From: Peptidiphaga gingivicola
Lineage (GTDB): Bacteria; Actinomycetota; Actinomycetes; Actinomycetales; Actinomycetaceae
Reading direction: 5' to 3'
NCBI RefSeq assembly: GCF_001652275.1
Contig: NZ_LVZK01000001.1
Location: forward strand, 620,001 to 684,000
DNA length: 64,000 bases
The notes beneath the pieces are model-generated. The model was not told the origin of the DNA, did not search any database, and saw only the letters and a list, made by a program, of their open reading frames with translations. Below, piece after piece: positions 28,089 to 35,627 of the stretch. The position numbers and the translations under genes were made by a program. Every line of letters starts with the position of its first letter. Within the stretch, counting starts at the first letter, position 1.

Positions 28089-28615
28089 CATTTGCCTCCT
28101 GCACTTTTCTGCCCTTGCCCTGAACCTTTCGGCCCTTGCGCTGAGCTGGAGCTGTGTATGCCGTCTATAAGCGAATCGAAACCCGGGGTTTTGGAAAGGA
28201 CGTTGCCTATGAGGTTCATTCCTTCGGGGGACACATAGGTGAATTTCCGATCGAGTTTGTCCAAGATCTTGACGAACTCGTTGCGTTCGGCGTCGTCCCG
28301 AAACTCGAATGAGCTCAGCGAGGCCCTCAAGTCCGCAATCACCTTGTGCTGCTGCTCGGAGACGTGCTTCAGCTCTTTGTCTACGGCCACCAGGGACGTG
28401 TGGACCGGCGTGCGGAGATGCCGGAGCTCATCCAGGTTCGACCACCGGTCGTCGTCGCTGGAGGGCGCGCAAACTCCGTTGCTTTGAAGGTCCTTGCAGC
28501 TCTGACCCACGGCAAAGCTGAGCTCGTTCTGCGCGTCCTCGTATTTGTCGCCCGCCTTTACCAGTTCGGCGACTTGTCGCCTGAACTGATCCTTGTCCAA
28601 TCGAAACACTGCCAC
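28088..28615 (-). CDS. Small helical partner protein (cassette copy A)
   Basis: 175-residue helical protein, paralogue of the 137-residue copy B product. It shares the N-terminus (VFRLDKDQFRRQ), the central acidic helix and the KFTYVSPEGM segment. It adds a C-terminal extension SSSSAQGPKGSGQGQKSAGGK. Two cysteines (SCKDL, GVCAP) are unique to this copy. GTG 28615 is backed by AAGGAGG with 8-base spacing. The stop overlaps the start of the large partner, so the two are translationally coupled. Confidence 0.7.
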   Translation of the reverse strand: MAVFRLDKDQFRRQVAELVKAGDKYEDAQNELSFAVGQSCKDLQSNGVCAPSSDDDRWSNLDELRHLRTPVHTSLVAVDKELKHVSEQQHKVIADLRASLSSFEFRDDAERNEFVKILDKLDRKFTYVSPEGMNLIGNVLSKTPGFDSLIDGIHSSSSAQGPKGSGQGQKSAGGK

Positions 28616-29203
28616 GTGGCAACCCTCCTTGGTGGTTGTGTATACAAGTTTCTAGTATGCGTAATGCTGTTGTGGAAGAGAACCAGCTTCTTCCTATGAA
28701 TGCAGCATACTGTCAGAGGGGGCTGTTACCTAGCCCCGACCGAGAGGCAACCATGTTACTTTGACAGTAAAGTAAAGGAACTCTGGGAAAAGTTGCCGCA
28801 AATTGCTCTTGCGAGGTCGATCCTCCGCCCGCGTGTCGCGAGAGCCCCGGACGTTGCCGGTCGCTCGAAACCCGCCCGCTTCCGTGGGTAGAGGCTTCGG
28901 GAGACCTCGATTTTGAAAAGGCAGAGCCAGGCCCTCTGCGCATGGAAGCCCGTCTGGATGGCGTCGCACCGGCTGCCTGCGGTCGCCTCGGCGTATGCGC
29001 GAGCGTCGCGAATCTCCTCCGCCTGAAGTTCTTGCCCGCCGATCGCCTCGGCCCTGCGGGGGCGTTGCTGCGCTGGGCGAGGCGGGACCAGTCGAGGGGC
29101 TATCGCCTCTGCCCCTGCGGGGGCGCGGCGACCGCGCGTTTCGGCGTTGAGCCGTCGGCACTGGTTTTTCGGCGTTGCGCTGGCACGCCCTCCCGGCGTC
29201 GTC
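28616..29203. other. Intergenic, no gene supported
   Basis: No frame has a credible start and recognisable protein. The first ~150 bases are AT-richer and are probably the promoter region of cassette A. The rest, to the TetR gene, is GC-rich with CCTGCGGGGGCG words repeated near 29057 and 29113. Confidence 0.45.
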
Positions 29204-30193
29204 CTAAGCGCCGTCCCCGGTGCCTTCGGCGTCGGCGTGCGTTTCGCTCTCCGCGCCGTCACGCGCCGCGTTCTCGGCAACGGAACCGAGTTCGTCGAGG
29301 ATCGCGGACAGATGCGCGATGCGTTCGGAGTTCCACACGACGTCGGGGTCCGGCTCGAAGTAGGAGAAGATCAGGCCCACCAGGTGGTACGCGGGATGCG
29401 TCCATTCTTCGACGGCGGTGGAGCCCCAGGCGGCGATGCGGAAGGTGCGCGTGGCGAAGTCGGGGTCGTTGAAGGCGGTTATGGCAAGCCCGTAACCCAT
29501 CGCCCCCGAAGCCTCGGCGAGAAGCTCGAAGCCGCCTTCGGGGTCGATGCCCGGAATGAGCCTGTAGCCGAGCATGCTCGGCAAGCCCCTGAAGACGTTC
29601 GCACGACGGCTGACGAGTGCGACGGACGCCGACCGGAGGGCGTTCTGCGCGTTCTCTCGCACTGCGTCGTCGCGCAAGCCGCGGCAGGTGGCCGTCAGGC
29701 CGTAGTAGAGGTCCGTGTCGGGGGAGGCGAGTATGCGTTCGAAGTCGGCCTGGGTCACCATCCTCAAGCCGGTCACCGTGGCGTTGCGGCGCTGCTGCGG
29801 GTCCTCCCACGTTTCGATTCCGGAGTCCAGGAGCGGGCGGAGGAGGCGTATGTCCTCGAGCCCGTCCGTTGTGAACTCCACGCGCTGCACCGCAGCGGAG
29901 ACGACGTCGGCCAGGAATGCTTGGCGGGACGGCCATTTGCGATAGGCGGTGGCGCGGCTGACCCCCGCCTCCTTGATGATGTCCTCGAAACTGATGCGGT
30001 CGATCGTCACCGAGAGGCCGCGTTCGTGGATCTGGGCCAGGGCGCAGTCGAGCATGCGAGCGCCGGCGGCGTCCGTGGCCTTTATTTTCCGATACTGCGT
30101 GAGAGGTTCGGTTCGTTGTGGCGCTGCGTTGGGCGTCATCCTCATGGCACCATTCTTGCAGAGATCGAAGTTTTCAGTTCCCGTGGAATTCAC
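29204..30193 (-). CDS. TetR-family transcription regulator
   Basis: 329-residue regulator. The N-terminal helix-turn-helix is at roughly residues 55-95 (ISFEDIIKEAGVSRATAYRKWPSRQAFLADVV). The larger C-terminal part is a helical ligand domain with many aromatic residues (HPAYHLVGLIFSYFEPD). I choose GTG 30193 because AAGGAG lies six bases upstream; the ATG at 30145 is an alternative with a weak site and would remove 16 residues. The final ~25 residues are acidic (ESETHADAEGTGDGA). It is divergent from the zinc dehydrogenase at 30381 with 187 bp between, so it probably controls it. Confidence 0.85.
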   Translation of the reverse strand: MNSTGTENFDLCKNGAMRMTPNAAPQRTEPLTQYRKIKATDAAGARMLDCALAQIHERGLSVTIDRISFEDIIKEAGVSRATAYRKWPSRQAFLADVVSAAVQRVEFTTDGLEDIRLLRPLLDSGIETWEDPQQRRNATVTGLRMVTQADFERILASPDTDLYYGLTATCRGLRDDAVRENAQNALRSASVALVSRRANVFRGLPSMLGYRLIPGIDPEGGFELLAEASGAMGYGLAITAFNDPDFATRTFRIAAWGSTAVEEWTHPAYHLVGLIFSYFEPDPDVVWNSERIAHLSAILDELGSVAENAARDGAESETHADAEGTGDGA

Positions 30194-30380
30194 ATGGTTC
30201 TCCTTGGTAAGACTTGGATTCCAAGGCGACGAGACCGTCGGAAAACGCGTGTCGCGCGGCAGCAATGCAGAGCCTGTGGATCTTCCCTTTCGCTTGAGGC
30301 TGGGAGCGGGTAGCCTGAACGGACGGGTCCGCCGCACTCGGACGGACGCCTGACGTACACCCCAAAGAAAAGGAAGAGCA

Positions 30381-31394
30381 ATGCGCGGAGCAGTCATTTA
30401 CGGCAAGGGCGACGTTCGATTCGAGGAGCGCGAGGATCCCCGCATCCTCAATCCTTCCGACGCCGTGGTTCGCACCGTCGCCACGTGCGTGTGCGGCTCG
30501 GATCTGTGGCGTTATCGCGGAATCAACGAAGTTCCCGAGCCGACGCCGATAGGCCACGAGTACGTCGGGGTGGTCGAGGAGGTCGGCGACGCGGTGAGGG
30601 GCGTCAAACCGGGAGAGTTCGTCGTCGGCGGATTTAGGACGAGCGACAACACTTGCCCCGTCTGCCGCAAGGGCGCTCACGCAAACTGCCAGAACGGAAC
30701 GGGCTACGACGGCTGCCAGGCAGAAAAGATCCGCGTGCCCAACGCCGACGGCACCCTCGTTGCGGTTCCCGGGGAGGTCGACCGCGACCTCGTTCCCAGC
30801 CTTCTGACGCTTTCAGACGTGGCGTGCACGGGATGGCACGGCGCGGTTTCGGCGCTTGCGGGACCGGGCAGGAGCATCGCCGTCGTCGGCGACGGCGCGG
30901 TGGGGCTGTGCGCGGTGCTTGCGGCCAAGCAATTGGGGTCTGAGCAGGTGATCGCCATGAGCGGCCACGCTGACAGGCAGGAGATCGCCCGCGAGTTAGG
31001 AGCGGACATCATCGTCTCCGAGCGCGGCGAGGAGGGGTCTGCGCTAGTGCGGGAGCTGACCGAGGGGATCGGCGCCGACGGCGTCGTCGAAGCGGTTGGA
31101 ACCGCGAGCGCGCGCGACCAAGCGGCGCTTTGCGTGCGCCCCGGCGGGATGATCGGCGTGGTCGGGGTGCCTCACGGCGGCCTGAAAGATGACGGGCTCT
31201 TCTTCCGAAACGTCGGAGTATGGGGCGGGATCGCGCCCGTTCGCCGCTACCTGGATCAGCTCGTCCAGTTGGTGGTGGACCGCAAGATCAATCCGGGCAG
31301 GGTTTTCGACCTGCAGCTTCCTCTCGCCGACGTCGCCGAAGCCTATGCGGCCATGGACGAGCGCCGGGCCACGAAGGTGCTTTTGTGGCCGTGA
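30381..31394 (+). CDS. Zinc-dependent alcohol dehydrogenase family protein
   Basis: 337-residue medium-chain dehydrogenase. Catalytic zinc ligands lie in CVCGSDLWRYRG and PIGHEYVG; the structural zinc cysteines lie in TCPVCRKGAHANC; the cofactor motif is VVGDGAVGLCAV around residues 170-180. RQEIARELGAD follows the second strand. The substrate is unknown. The best family resemblance is to the threonine-dehydrogenase-like group induced by TetR regulators. Start ATG 30381 follows AAAGGAAGAGC. The stop overlaps the next gene by GTGA. Confidence 0.88.
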   Translation: MRGAVIYGKGDVRFEEREDPRILNPSDAVVRTVATCVCGSDLWRYRGINEVPEPTPIGHEYVGVVEEVGDAVRGVKPGEFVVGGFRTSDNTCPVCRKGAHANCQNGTGYDGCQAEKIRVPNADGTLVAVPGEVDRDLVPSLLTLSDVACTGWHGAVSALAGPGRSIAVVGDGAVGLCAVLAAKQLGSEQVIAMSGHADRQEIARELGADIIVSERGEEGSALVRELTEGIGADGVVEAVGTASARDQAALCVRPGGMIGVVGVPHGGLKDDGLFFRNVGVWGGIAPVRRYLDQLVQLVVDRKINPGRVFDLQLPLADVAEAYAAMDERRATKVLLWP

Positions 31395-31834
31395 AGCAGC
31401 CGGCTCCCGCGCCATTGAACCGAATCGACGTTCTGCTCCTCGGGGTGGGCCTCGCCGTGGGGGCCTTTGCCGCCGCCTGCGGCGTTTACGCTGTGTTCCA
31501 CGGCGGGGAACGCGTCGGGCGGGACGGCGCGACGAATGCCTTCGCGGCGATCGCCTGCGCGGGGCTGGGGCTTGCGGCGTGCGGAGCGATGCGGCGCAGG
31601 CGCGTCGCCTCCGGCCTCGGCCTCATTTTCACCGCCCTTGCACCGGCGGGGCTCGCCTGGCTTGCGGGGATGCTTTCCGCGTTGATCGGCGTCGTCCTGA
31701 TTGTGCGTGCCTCGAGCTTCGCCGATTTGCTCTTCGATCGCGAGCGGCTCAACGAGGAGGCCGGCGAAGACGCGGGCAATGCCGACCAGGGAGGGCTAAG
31801 GAACAGCCGACGAAAAACTAGTACAAATTACTAA
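31391..31834 (+). CDS. Small membrane protein coupled to the dehydrogenase
   Basis: 147-residue protein starting at GTG 31391, which overlaps the preceding stop by 4 bp. Three to four hydrophobic segments are visible (IDVLLLGVGLAVGAFAAACG, FAAIACAGLGLAAC, LIFTALAPAGLAWLAG, ALIGVVLIV), followed by a hydrophilic tail. No family recognised. The frame extends upstream in the same phase, but the overlap-coupled start fits the operon best. Confidence 0.6.
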   Translation: MKQPAPAPLNRIDVLLLGVGLAVGAFAAACGVYAVFHGGERVGRDGATNAFAAIACAGLGLAACGAMRRRRVASGLGLIFTALAPAGLAWLAGMLSALIGVVLIVRASSFADLLFDRERLNEEAGEDAGNADQGGLRNSRRKTSTNY

Positions 31835-31958
31835 AAAACAAATGAAGACCCCTTGCCTCATTCGATGTGTCCTAAGTAATATAAAATTATAAGCACATCC
31901 ATAAAGCCACACATTTAACTTGACAATGGTGGCTTATACCGTTTTGGAGGTAAAACTC

Positions 31959-32504
31959 ATGAAAACCACAAAGTTCGCGCTAATAGCCGCATTGACGATT
32001 TCGGGCATTCTTGCACCGCAAACCGCCTCTGCCTCGGACCGGGTTTCTCCTTCCGGCGCTGTTTCCGCTGCTACTGCCCACCCTTCTGACGATCCCGCGA
32101 AAGCAGGTACATCTGATGCAACGGTGAGAGGTGGCTCTGAGTCGGCAAACAGACCGCAGGAGGTGTTCATTGGCCTGGTTGAAGCGCACGACGCGCATCT
32201 ATCCGGGGGTGACGTGTCTGGCCACGTCACGTGGAAACTCCTCAGCGGCACATCTAGGAAGCTACAAGTAAAAGCAACCCTTAGAGCTCAGACATCATGG
32301 TTTTCCTATTCCACGATGGCGTCTTCTCGTCGCAAAAGTGTTTGGCCTGGCGGTGGACGTGGCAAAGCTGCGGTGGCTCGCTACAAGTGCAACGGCAAAG
32401 AAGACACTAAATGGTACACGCTCGGAGAAATCTATGCTCCGGGGGAGCAGAAATCTTATGGCCGTGCTGTCAGCAAAATTATTTCCAGGGAGTGCGGCGT
32501 TTGA
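31959..32504 (+). CDS. Secreted protein, unknown family
   Basis: 181-residue protein with a Sec signal peptide (MKTTKFALIAALTISGILAPQTASA). ATG 31959 follows TTTTGGAGGTAAAACTC. The mature part has a low-complexity start, then a beta-rich region (VSGHVTWKLLSGTSRKLQVKATLRAQTSWFSYST) and two cysteines (YKCNG, ISRECGV) that could pair outside the cell. The upstream 125 bp is strongly AT-rich compared with the surroundings. The 3' end overlaps the next gene by 4 bp. Function unknown. Confidence 0.7.
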   Translation: MKTTKFALIAALTISGILAPQTASASDRVSPSGAVSAATAHPSDDPAKAGTSDATVRGGSESANRPQEVFIGLVEAHDAHLSGGDVSGHVTWKLLSGTSRKLQVKATLRAQTSWFSYSTMASSRRKSVWPGGGRGKAAVARYKCNGKEDTKWYTLGEIYAPGEQKSYGRAVSKIISRECGV

Positions 32505-33184
32505 GAAGCACTAATGACGCCCATGTCCGCAGATCCATTGTGCTCATCATGCGTGGGCATGTTTTGGAACATATCCGTGAGGCTCCTGCGGATGTCGTGG
32601 AGCTAGACTTCGCTGACGTCTTCTTTCAAATGAGCCATGCCCTTGGAATCGAGGGCGAACGCGACAGTTTGATCGGCCAGTGGGAGACGGTTTTCCTCTA
32701 CGATGACGAGTCGTTGATGGAGGGGGACTATCTTGCCTCCGGCTTGCGGGGCGAGATCACCTATCCGGTCGATGCCGACATCCCTGTCGCGCTGTTCCTC
32801 CAAGTCGCCCAGCTGGTCTTAGAAGTTTATGCTCGTTTCGTTTTGAGCGAGGTTAGAGTCATCTTTCCGTCCAGGAGAGGGATTATCAATTGCCAGACAG
32901 ATCTCTTTAGACGGTTACGAGATCAAGACCGAAAGGTGCGCGAGCCTTTCCCTGAGCCGTCGAAGGGAGAGGCTCGTGACTTTTCTCTGTTGATTCGCAC
33001 TATCGATTCGGACCAAGTCAAAGAGCCGAAGGAAGAGCTTGTTCTTTTTGATAAGCCCATGCCGCGCTCGGAATGGAGTTTGAGGGCGATCGGCAGCCTG
33101 TGTTCGAGCATGATCGATGACTACCTTCCGTACATCTATGGAGGAAAGAATGTTGAATTCCTCTTTCGCAAGGAAAATCAGTAG
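32501..33184 (+). CDS. Hypothetical protein overlapping two exported-protein genes
   Basis: 227-residue cytoplasmic protein; no family recognised. The frame is open well upstream, but TTG 32501 overlaps the previous stop and has AGGGAG about nine bases before it. A helical N-terminal part (HVLEHIREAPADVVELDFADVFFQM) is followed by a mixed region with a hydrophobic segment (VALFLQVAQLVLEVYARFVLSEV) and an acidic/basic C-terminus ending in VEFLFRKENQ. Its end overlaps the next gene by 35 bp, so the trio is probably one operon. Confidence 0.6.
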   Translation: MRSTNDAHVRRSIVLIMRGHVLEHIREAPADVVELDFADVFFQMSHALGIEGERDSLIGQWETVFLYDDESLMEGDYLASGLRGEITYPVDADIPVALFLQVAQLVLEVYARFVLSEVRVIFPSRRGIINCQTDLFRRLRDQDRKVREPFPEPSKGEARDFSLLIRTIDSDQVKEPKEELVLFDKPMPRSEWSLRAIGSLCSSMIDDYLPYIYGGKNVEFLFRKENQ

Positions 33185-33755
33185 TGTATCGATTGCGGCG
33201 ATGATCTTCGTGTCAGCATGCGGAGAACGTGACTCGGGTCCGCAAGCCAGTACTGCCCATTCGCCTTCGGCCGCTGAACGATCTGTCGCTCAGCGGCCGC
33301 TCGTGCTGCATGTGCAATCCGCCGTCGGCCGATCGTCTTTCTCTGCCGACTCGCGCATCAATTCGCGACTGAACACCCCCATGTCCGATGAGATGCCAGC
33401 GCCAAAAAGATGGCATCTCTATTCTCACTCCGGGCATGACATACGCCTGACCGTTGAGAATTGCGATTCGATCGATGTGCTCGAGTTCGTCGCTTATCCT
33501 CAGGGTCTCAACGATCAGGGGATTCCGAAAAGTCATAGATACGGGCTCGTATGCGGTCCCGAGGAAGGGCGCCCCGCTTGTAAAGGCCAAGCGGCGGGAT
33601 CTGAGACAAAAAGAAACAATCAGTTGGATATCGCATCAACGACGGTCCAAGACGCCGTCGGCGACAGCACGCACTTCGCAATAGCTGGGATATGCATCCA
33701 ACACGATTCGGGCGAGGATCTCGGCTTTATTTTCTTCTTCCGCAAGGCCGCATGA
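33150..33755 (+). CDS. Lipoprotein, unknown family
   Basis: 201-residue lipoprotein. The signal peptide MLNSSFARKISSVSIAAMIFVSAC ends at a lipobox VSAC (Cys about residue 24). ATG 33150 follows GGAGGAAAGA, inside the 3' end of the previous gene. The mature protein has two further cysteines (VENCDS; LVCGPEEGRPAC) and ends in a strongly hydrophobic strand (DLGFIFFFRKAA). Likely tethered to the outer face of the membrane, together with the secreted protein two genes upstream. Confidence 0.65.
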   Translation: MLNSSFARKISSVSIAAMIFVSACGERDSGPQASTAHSPSAAERSVAQRPLVLHVQSAVGRSSFSADSRINSRLNTPMSDEMPAPKRWHLYSHSGHDIRLTVENCDSIDVLEFVAYPQGLNDQGIPKSHRYGLVCGPEEGRPACKGQAAGSETKRNNQLDIASTTVQDAVGDSTHFAIAGICIQHDSGEDLGFIFFFRKAA

Positions 33756-33944
33756 CTGTATGCCTCCGCGTCCGCCGATCGGACGACGCGGGCCTGGCCA
33801 GTTTGCCGGCGCGAGCGCCCTTTCCCGGTTCCTAGCCTTGTTTTGCGGCCGAAATTGCGGCCGCGGCAGGATGCCCGAAGGCTGGACGCGAAGTCCCGGT
33901 CGGACCGACGAATGCTCAGCCGGGGCGTAAGGGAAAGGAAGTCC

Positions 33945-35597
33945 ATGCTGAACAAGGGCGAACGGCGGTCTGGAACGGTGCTTGCCGGACTGATCGTAGC
34001 CGTCTCGATGACGACTATCGATCAGACGATTGTTTCCGTCTCCTCCCAAACGATCGCGTCAGGTTTGGGGTTGGATTCTTCAGGAATCGAATGGGTGGTC
34101 AACGCCTACCTGCTAGCTGCGGCAGCCGCCTTCCCTCTGGGCGGGAAGATGGCCGATGCCTGGGGGTACAGGCGAGTCATGCTCGCGGGAATAGTGTTGT
34201 TTTCCACGGGGAGCGCGCTGTGCGGGGCCACGCCGGCCGCCCTGGCGCAATCGTGGATAGTTGCGGCACGGGTCGTGCAGGGGATCGGCGCAGCGCTCAT
34301 GTTCCCAGCTGCAGTGGGAATCCTCATCGGCGCTTCGAGCGCGCGAGATCGGGCGAAGTCAATGGCCACGTTCTTCGCCATAACCGGGGCCATGACGGCC
34401 ATTGGGCCTGTCGCGGGCACGTGGCTTGTTCAGTATTCATGGCGGTACATTTTCTTCGTCAACCTTCCTTTGGCTTTGATTGCCTTCGGCCTCGTTCTTG
34501 TCGGCTTCGTCGGCGCAAAAGACATCGACGGCGGGGCAAACGTCGCTGGTGCGGCAAACGTCGGCGGCGCTGGAAAAGCAGACGCCGTCGATCTTCGAGA
34601 CGCAAAGTCCTCTGATCGGACAATCGATTGGACGGGCGCCGCCATTGCCGCAGTCGCTATGGTTCTTCTTATTTTGCCGCTGAAGAAAGGCAGCGACGTC
34701 GGCTGGTCCGATCCGCGAATCCTCGCCAGCTTTGGCGGCTCGCTCGTTCTTTTTCTGTGTTTCTTTCTGTTGGAGCGCCGCATCGCTCGGCCGGTCGTTG
34801 ACGTCAGGGCCTTCGCAAACAGGGCCTTCACCCTCTCGACGCTCGCCACACTCGTCGCCTCGGCCGTTTTCGTCCCGCTCATGTACTTTGTGAGCGTATA
34901 CGGCCAGCTCTCACTCGGCTTGAACGTCGGGCAGGCGAGCGGGCTTATCCTCGCGTTTTTCGTCGGCTTCCTTGTAGCGTCGCAGTTTGGCGCAAGGCTT
35001 TTCGACAAGCGGGGGATTGCCGTCGTCGTGCTCATCGGCGGGGCAGTGGCGGCAATCGGCTTTATCTTGCTGTGGCGGCGTGCGGGAGGATTGGCATCCG
35101 GTCTGCCCGCGGCCGGCGACCTCACCTGGCAGCTCGGATGCGCAGGCGCAGGAATAGGATTCATGTTCAGCCCCGCTGCGACCGACATGGTCAATCGGGC
35201 CGCCGAATCGGCGTACGGAGAGACGACGTCGATCTCCCAAAGCATGAAAAACCTCGGGGGAGCGCTCGGGATGGCGGTTTTCGCGTCGGTCAGCGTCTCG
35301 AAGTTCGCCGACGCCGTCTACCGAGGGCTCGGCAGCTTTGGAATCACGCGAGAGCGCGCCTCGGAGCTGGCGGCAAAGATAACGTCTGGCCACGCGCAGT
35401 CCGGGCGGCTGCCCGGCGGAGGCGGCGCCAAGCGAGCTGCTATAGACGCCGTTCGCAAGGCATACGCAGAGGCAGCCGGCAGCGTATTCTTGGCAATGGC
35501 CATCGCCTGCGCGCTGCTGATCGTCATAGCCCTCCTGTATCCTCGGTCTGCGTCGTCGACGCGGCAGGCGAAGAGTCAGGAGACGCAGATGCAATGA
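33945..35597 (+). CDS. MFS efflux transporter, DHA2 (14-helix) family
   Basis: 550-residue inner-membrane drug:H+ antiporter-like protein. Start ATG 33945 after GGAAAGGAAGTCC. Family features are TIDQTIVSVSSQTIA in helix 1, GKMADAWGYRRVML (motif A), ARVVQGIGAALMFPAAVGIL, and motif C-like GAMTAIGPVAGTWLVQYSWRYIFFVNLPL. A Gly/Ala/Asp-rich loop (GGANVAGAANVGGAGKADAV) separates helices in the centre. It is followed directly by a two-component system through a duplicated start site, so the pump is probably coexpressed with, or controlled by, that system. Confidence 0.9.
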   Translation: MLNKGERRSGTVLAGLIVAVSMTTIDQTIVSVSSQTIASGLGLDSSGIEWVVNAYLLAAAAAFPLGGKMADAWGYRRVMLAGIVLFSTGSALCGATPAALAQSWIVAARVVQGIGAALMFPAAVGILIGASSARDRAKSMATFFAITGAMTAIGPVAGTWLVQYSWRYIFFVNLPLALIAFGLVLVGFVGAKDIDGGANVAGAANVGGAGKADAVDLRDAKSSDRTIDWTGAAIAAVAMVLLILPLKKGSDVGWSDPRILASFGGSLVLFLCFFLLERRIARPVVDVRAFANRAFTLSTLATLVASAVFVPLMYFVSVYGQLSLGLNVGQASGLILAFFVGFLVASQFGARLFDKRGIAVVVLIGGAVAAIGFILLWRRAGGLASGLPAAGDLTWQLGCAGAGIGFMFSPAATDMVNRAAESAYGETTSISQSMKNLGGALGMAVFASVSVSKFADAVYRGLGSFGITRERASELAAKITSGHAQSGRLPGGGGAKRAAIDAVRKAYAEAAGSVFLAMAIACALLIVIALLYPRSASSTRQAKSQETQMQ

Positions 35598-35627
35598 AAC
35601 GAGAGAAAATGATGCAATGAAACGAGA
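35588..35627 (+). repeat. Duplicated gene-start sequence, 23-bp period
   Basis: GATGCAATGAAACGAGA occurs at 35588-35604 and again at 35611-35627. The first copy contains the MFS stop codon; the second contains the histidine kinase start codon. Confidence 0.9.
35594..35620 (+). CDS. 8-codon leader peptide bridging pump and kinase genes
   Basis: The first copy of the duplicated start gives ATG 35594, which overlaps the MFS stop as ATGA. It encodes MKREKMMQ and ends at TGA 35618-35620, which overlaps the kinase ATG (35617) as ATGA again. The arrangement would let terminating ribosomes re-initiate twice in series. Translation is inferred only from geometry; there is no sign of selection I can test. 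Confidence 0.45.
   Translation: MKREKMMQ

Noticed and set aside
28756-29280. 174-codon minus-strand gene before the TetR gene
   Set aside because: Arg/Ala-rich product, no ribosome site, no recognisable domain, and overlaps the TetR gene end.
31920-31940. TTGACA as the -35 of the secreted protein promoter
   Set aside because: The only nearby -10-like TATACC is 9 bp away, too close; no hexamer at 16-18 bp.
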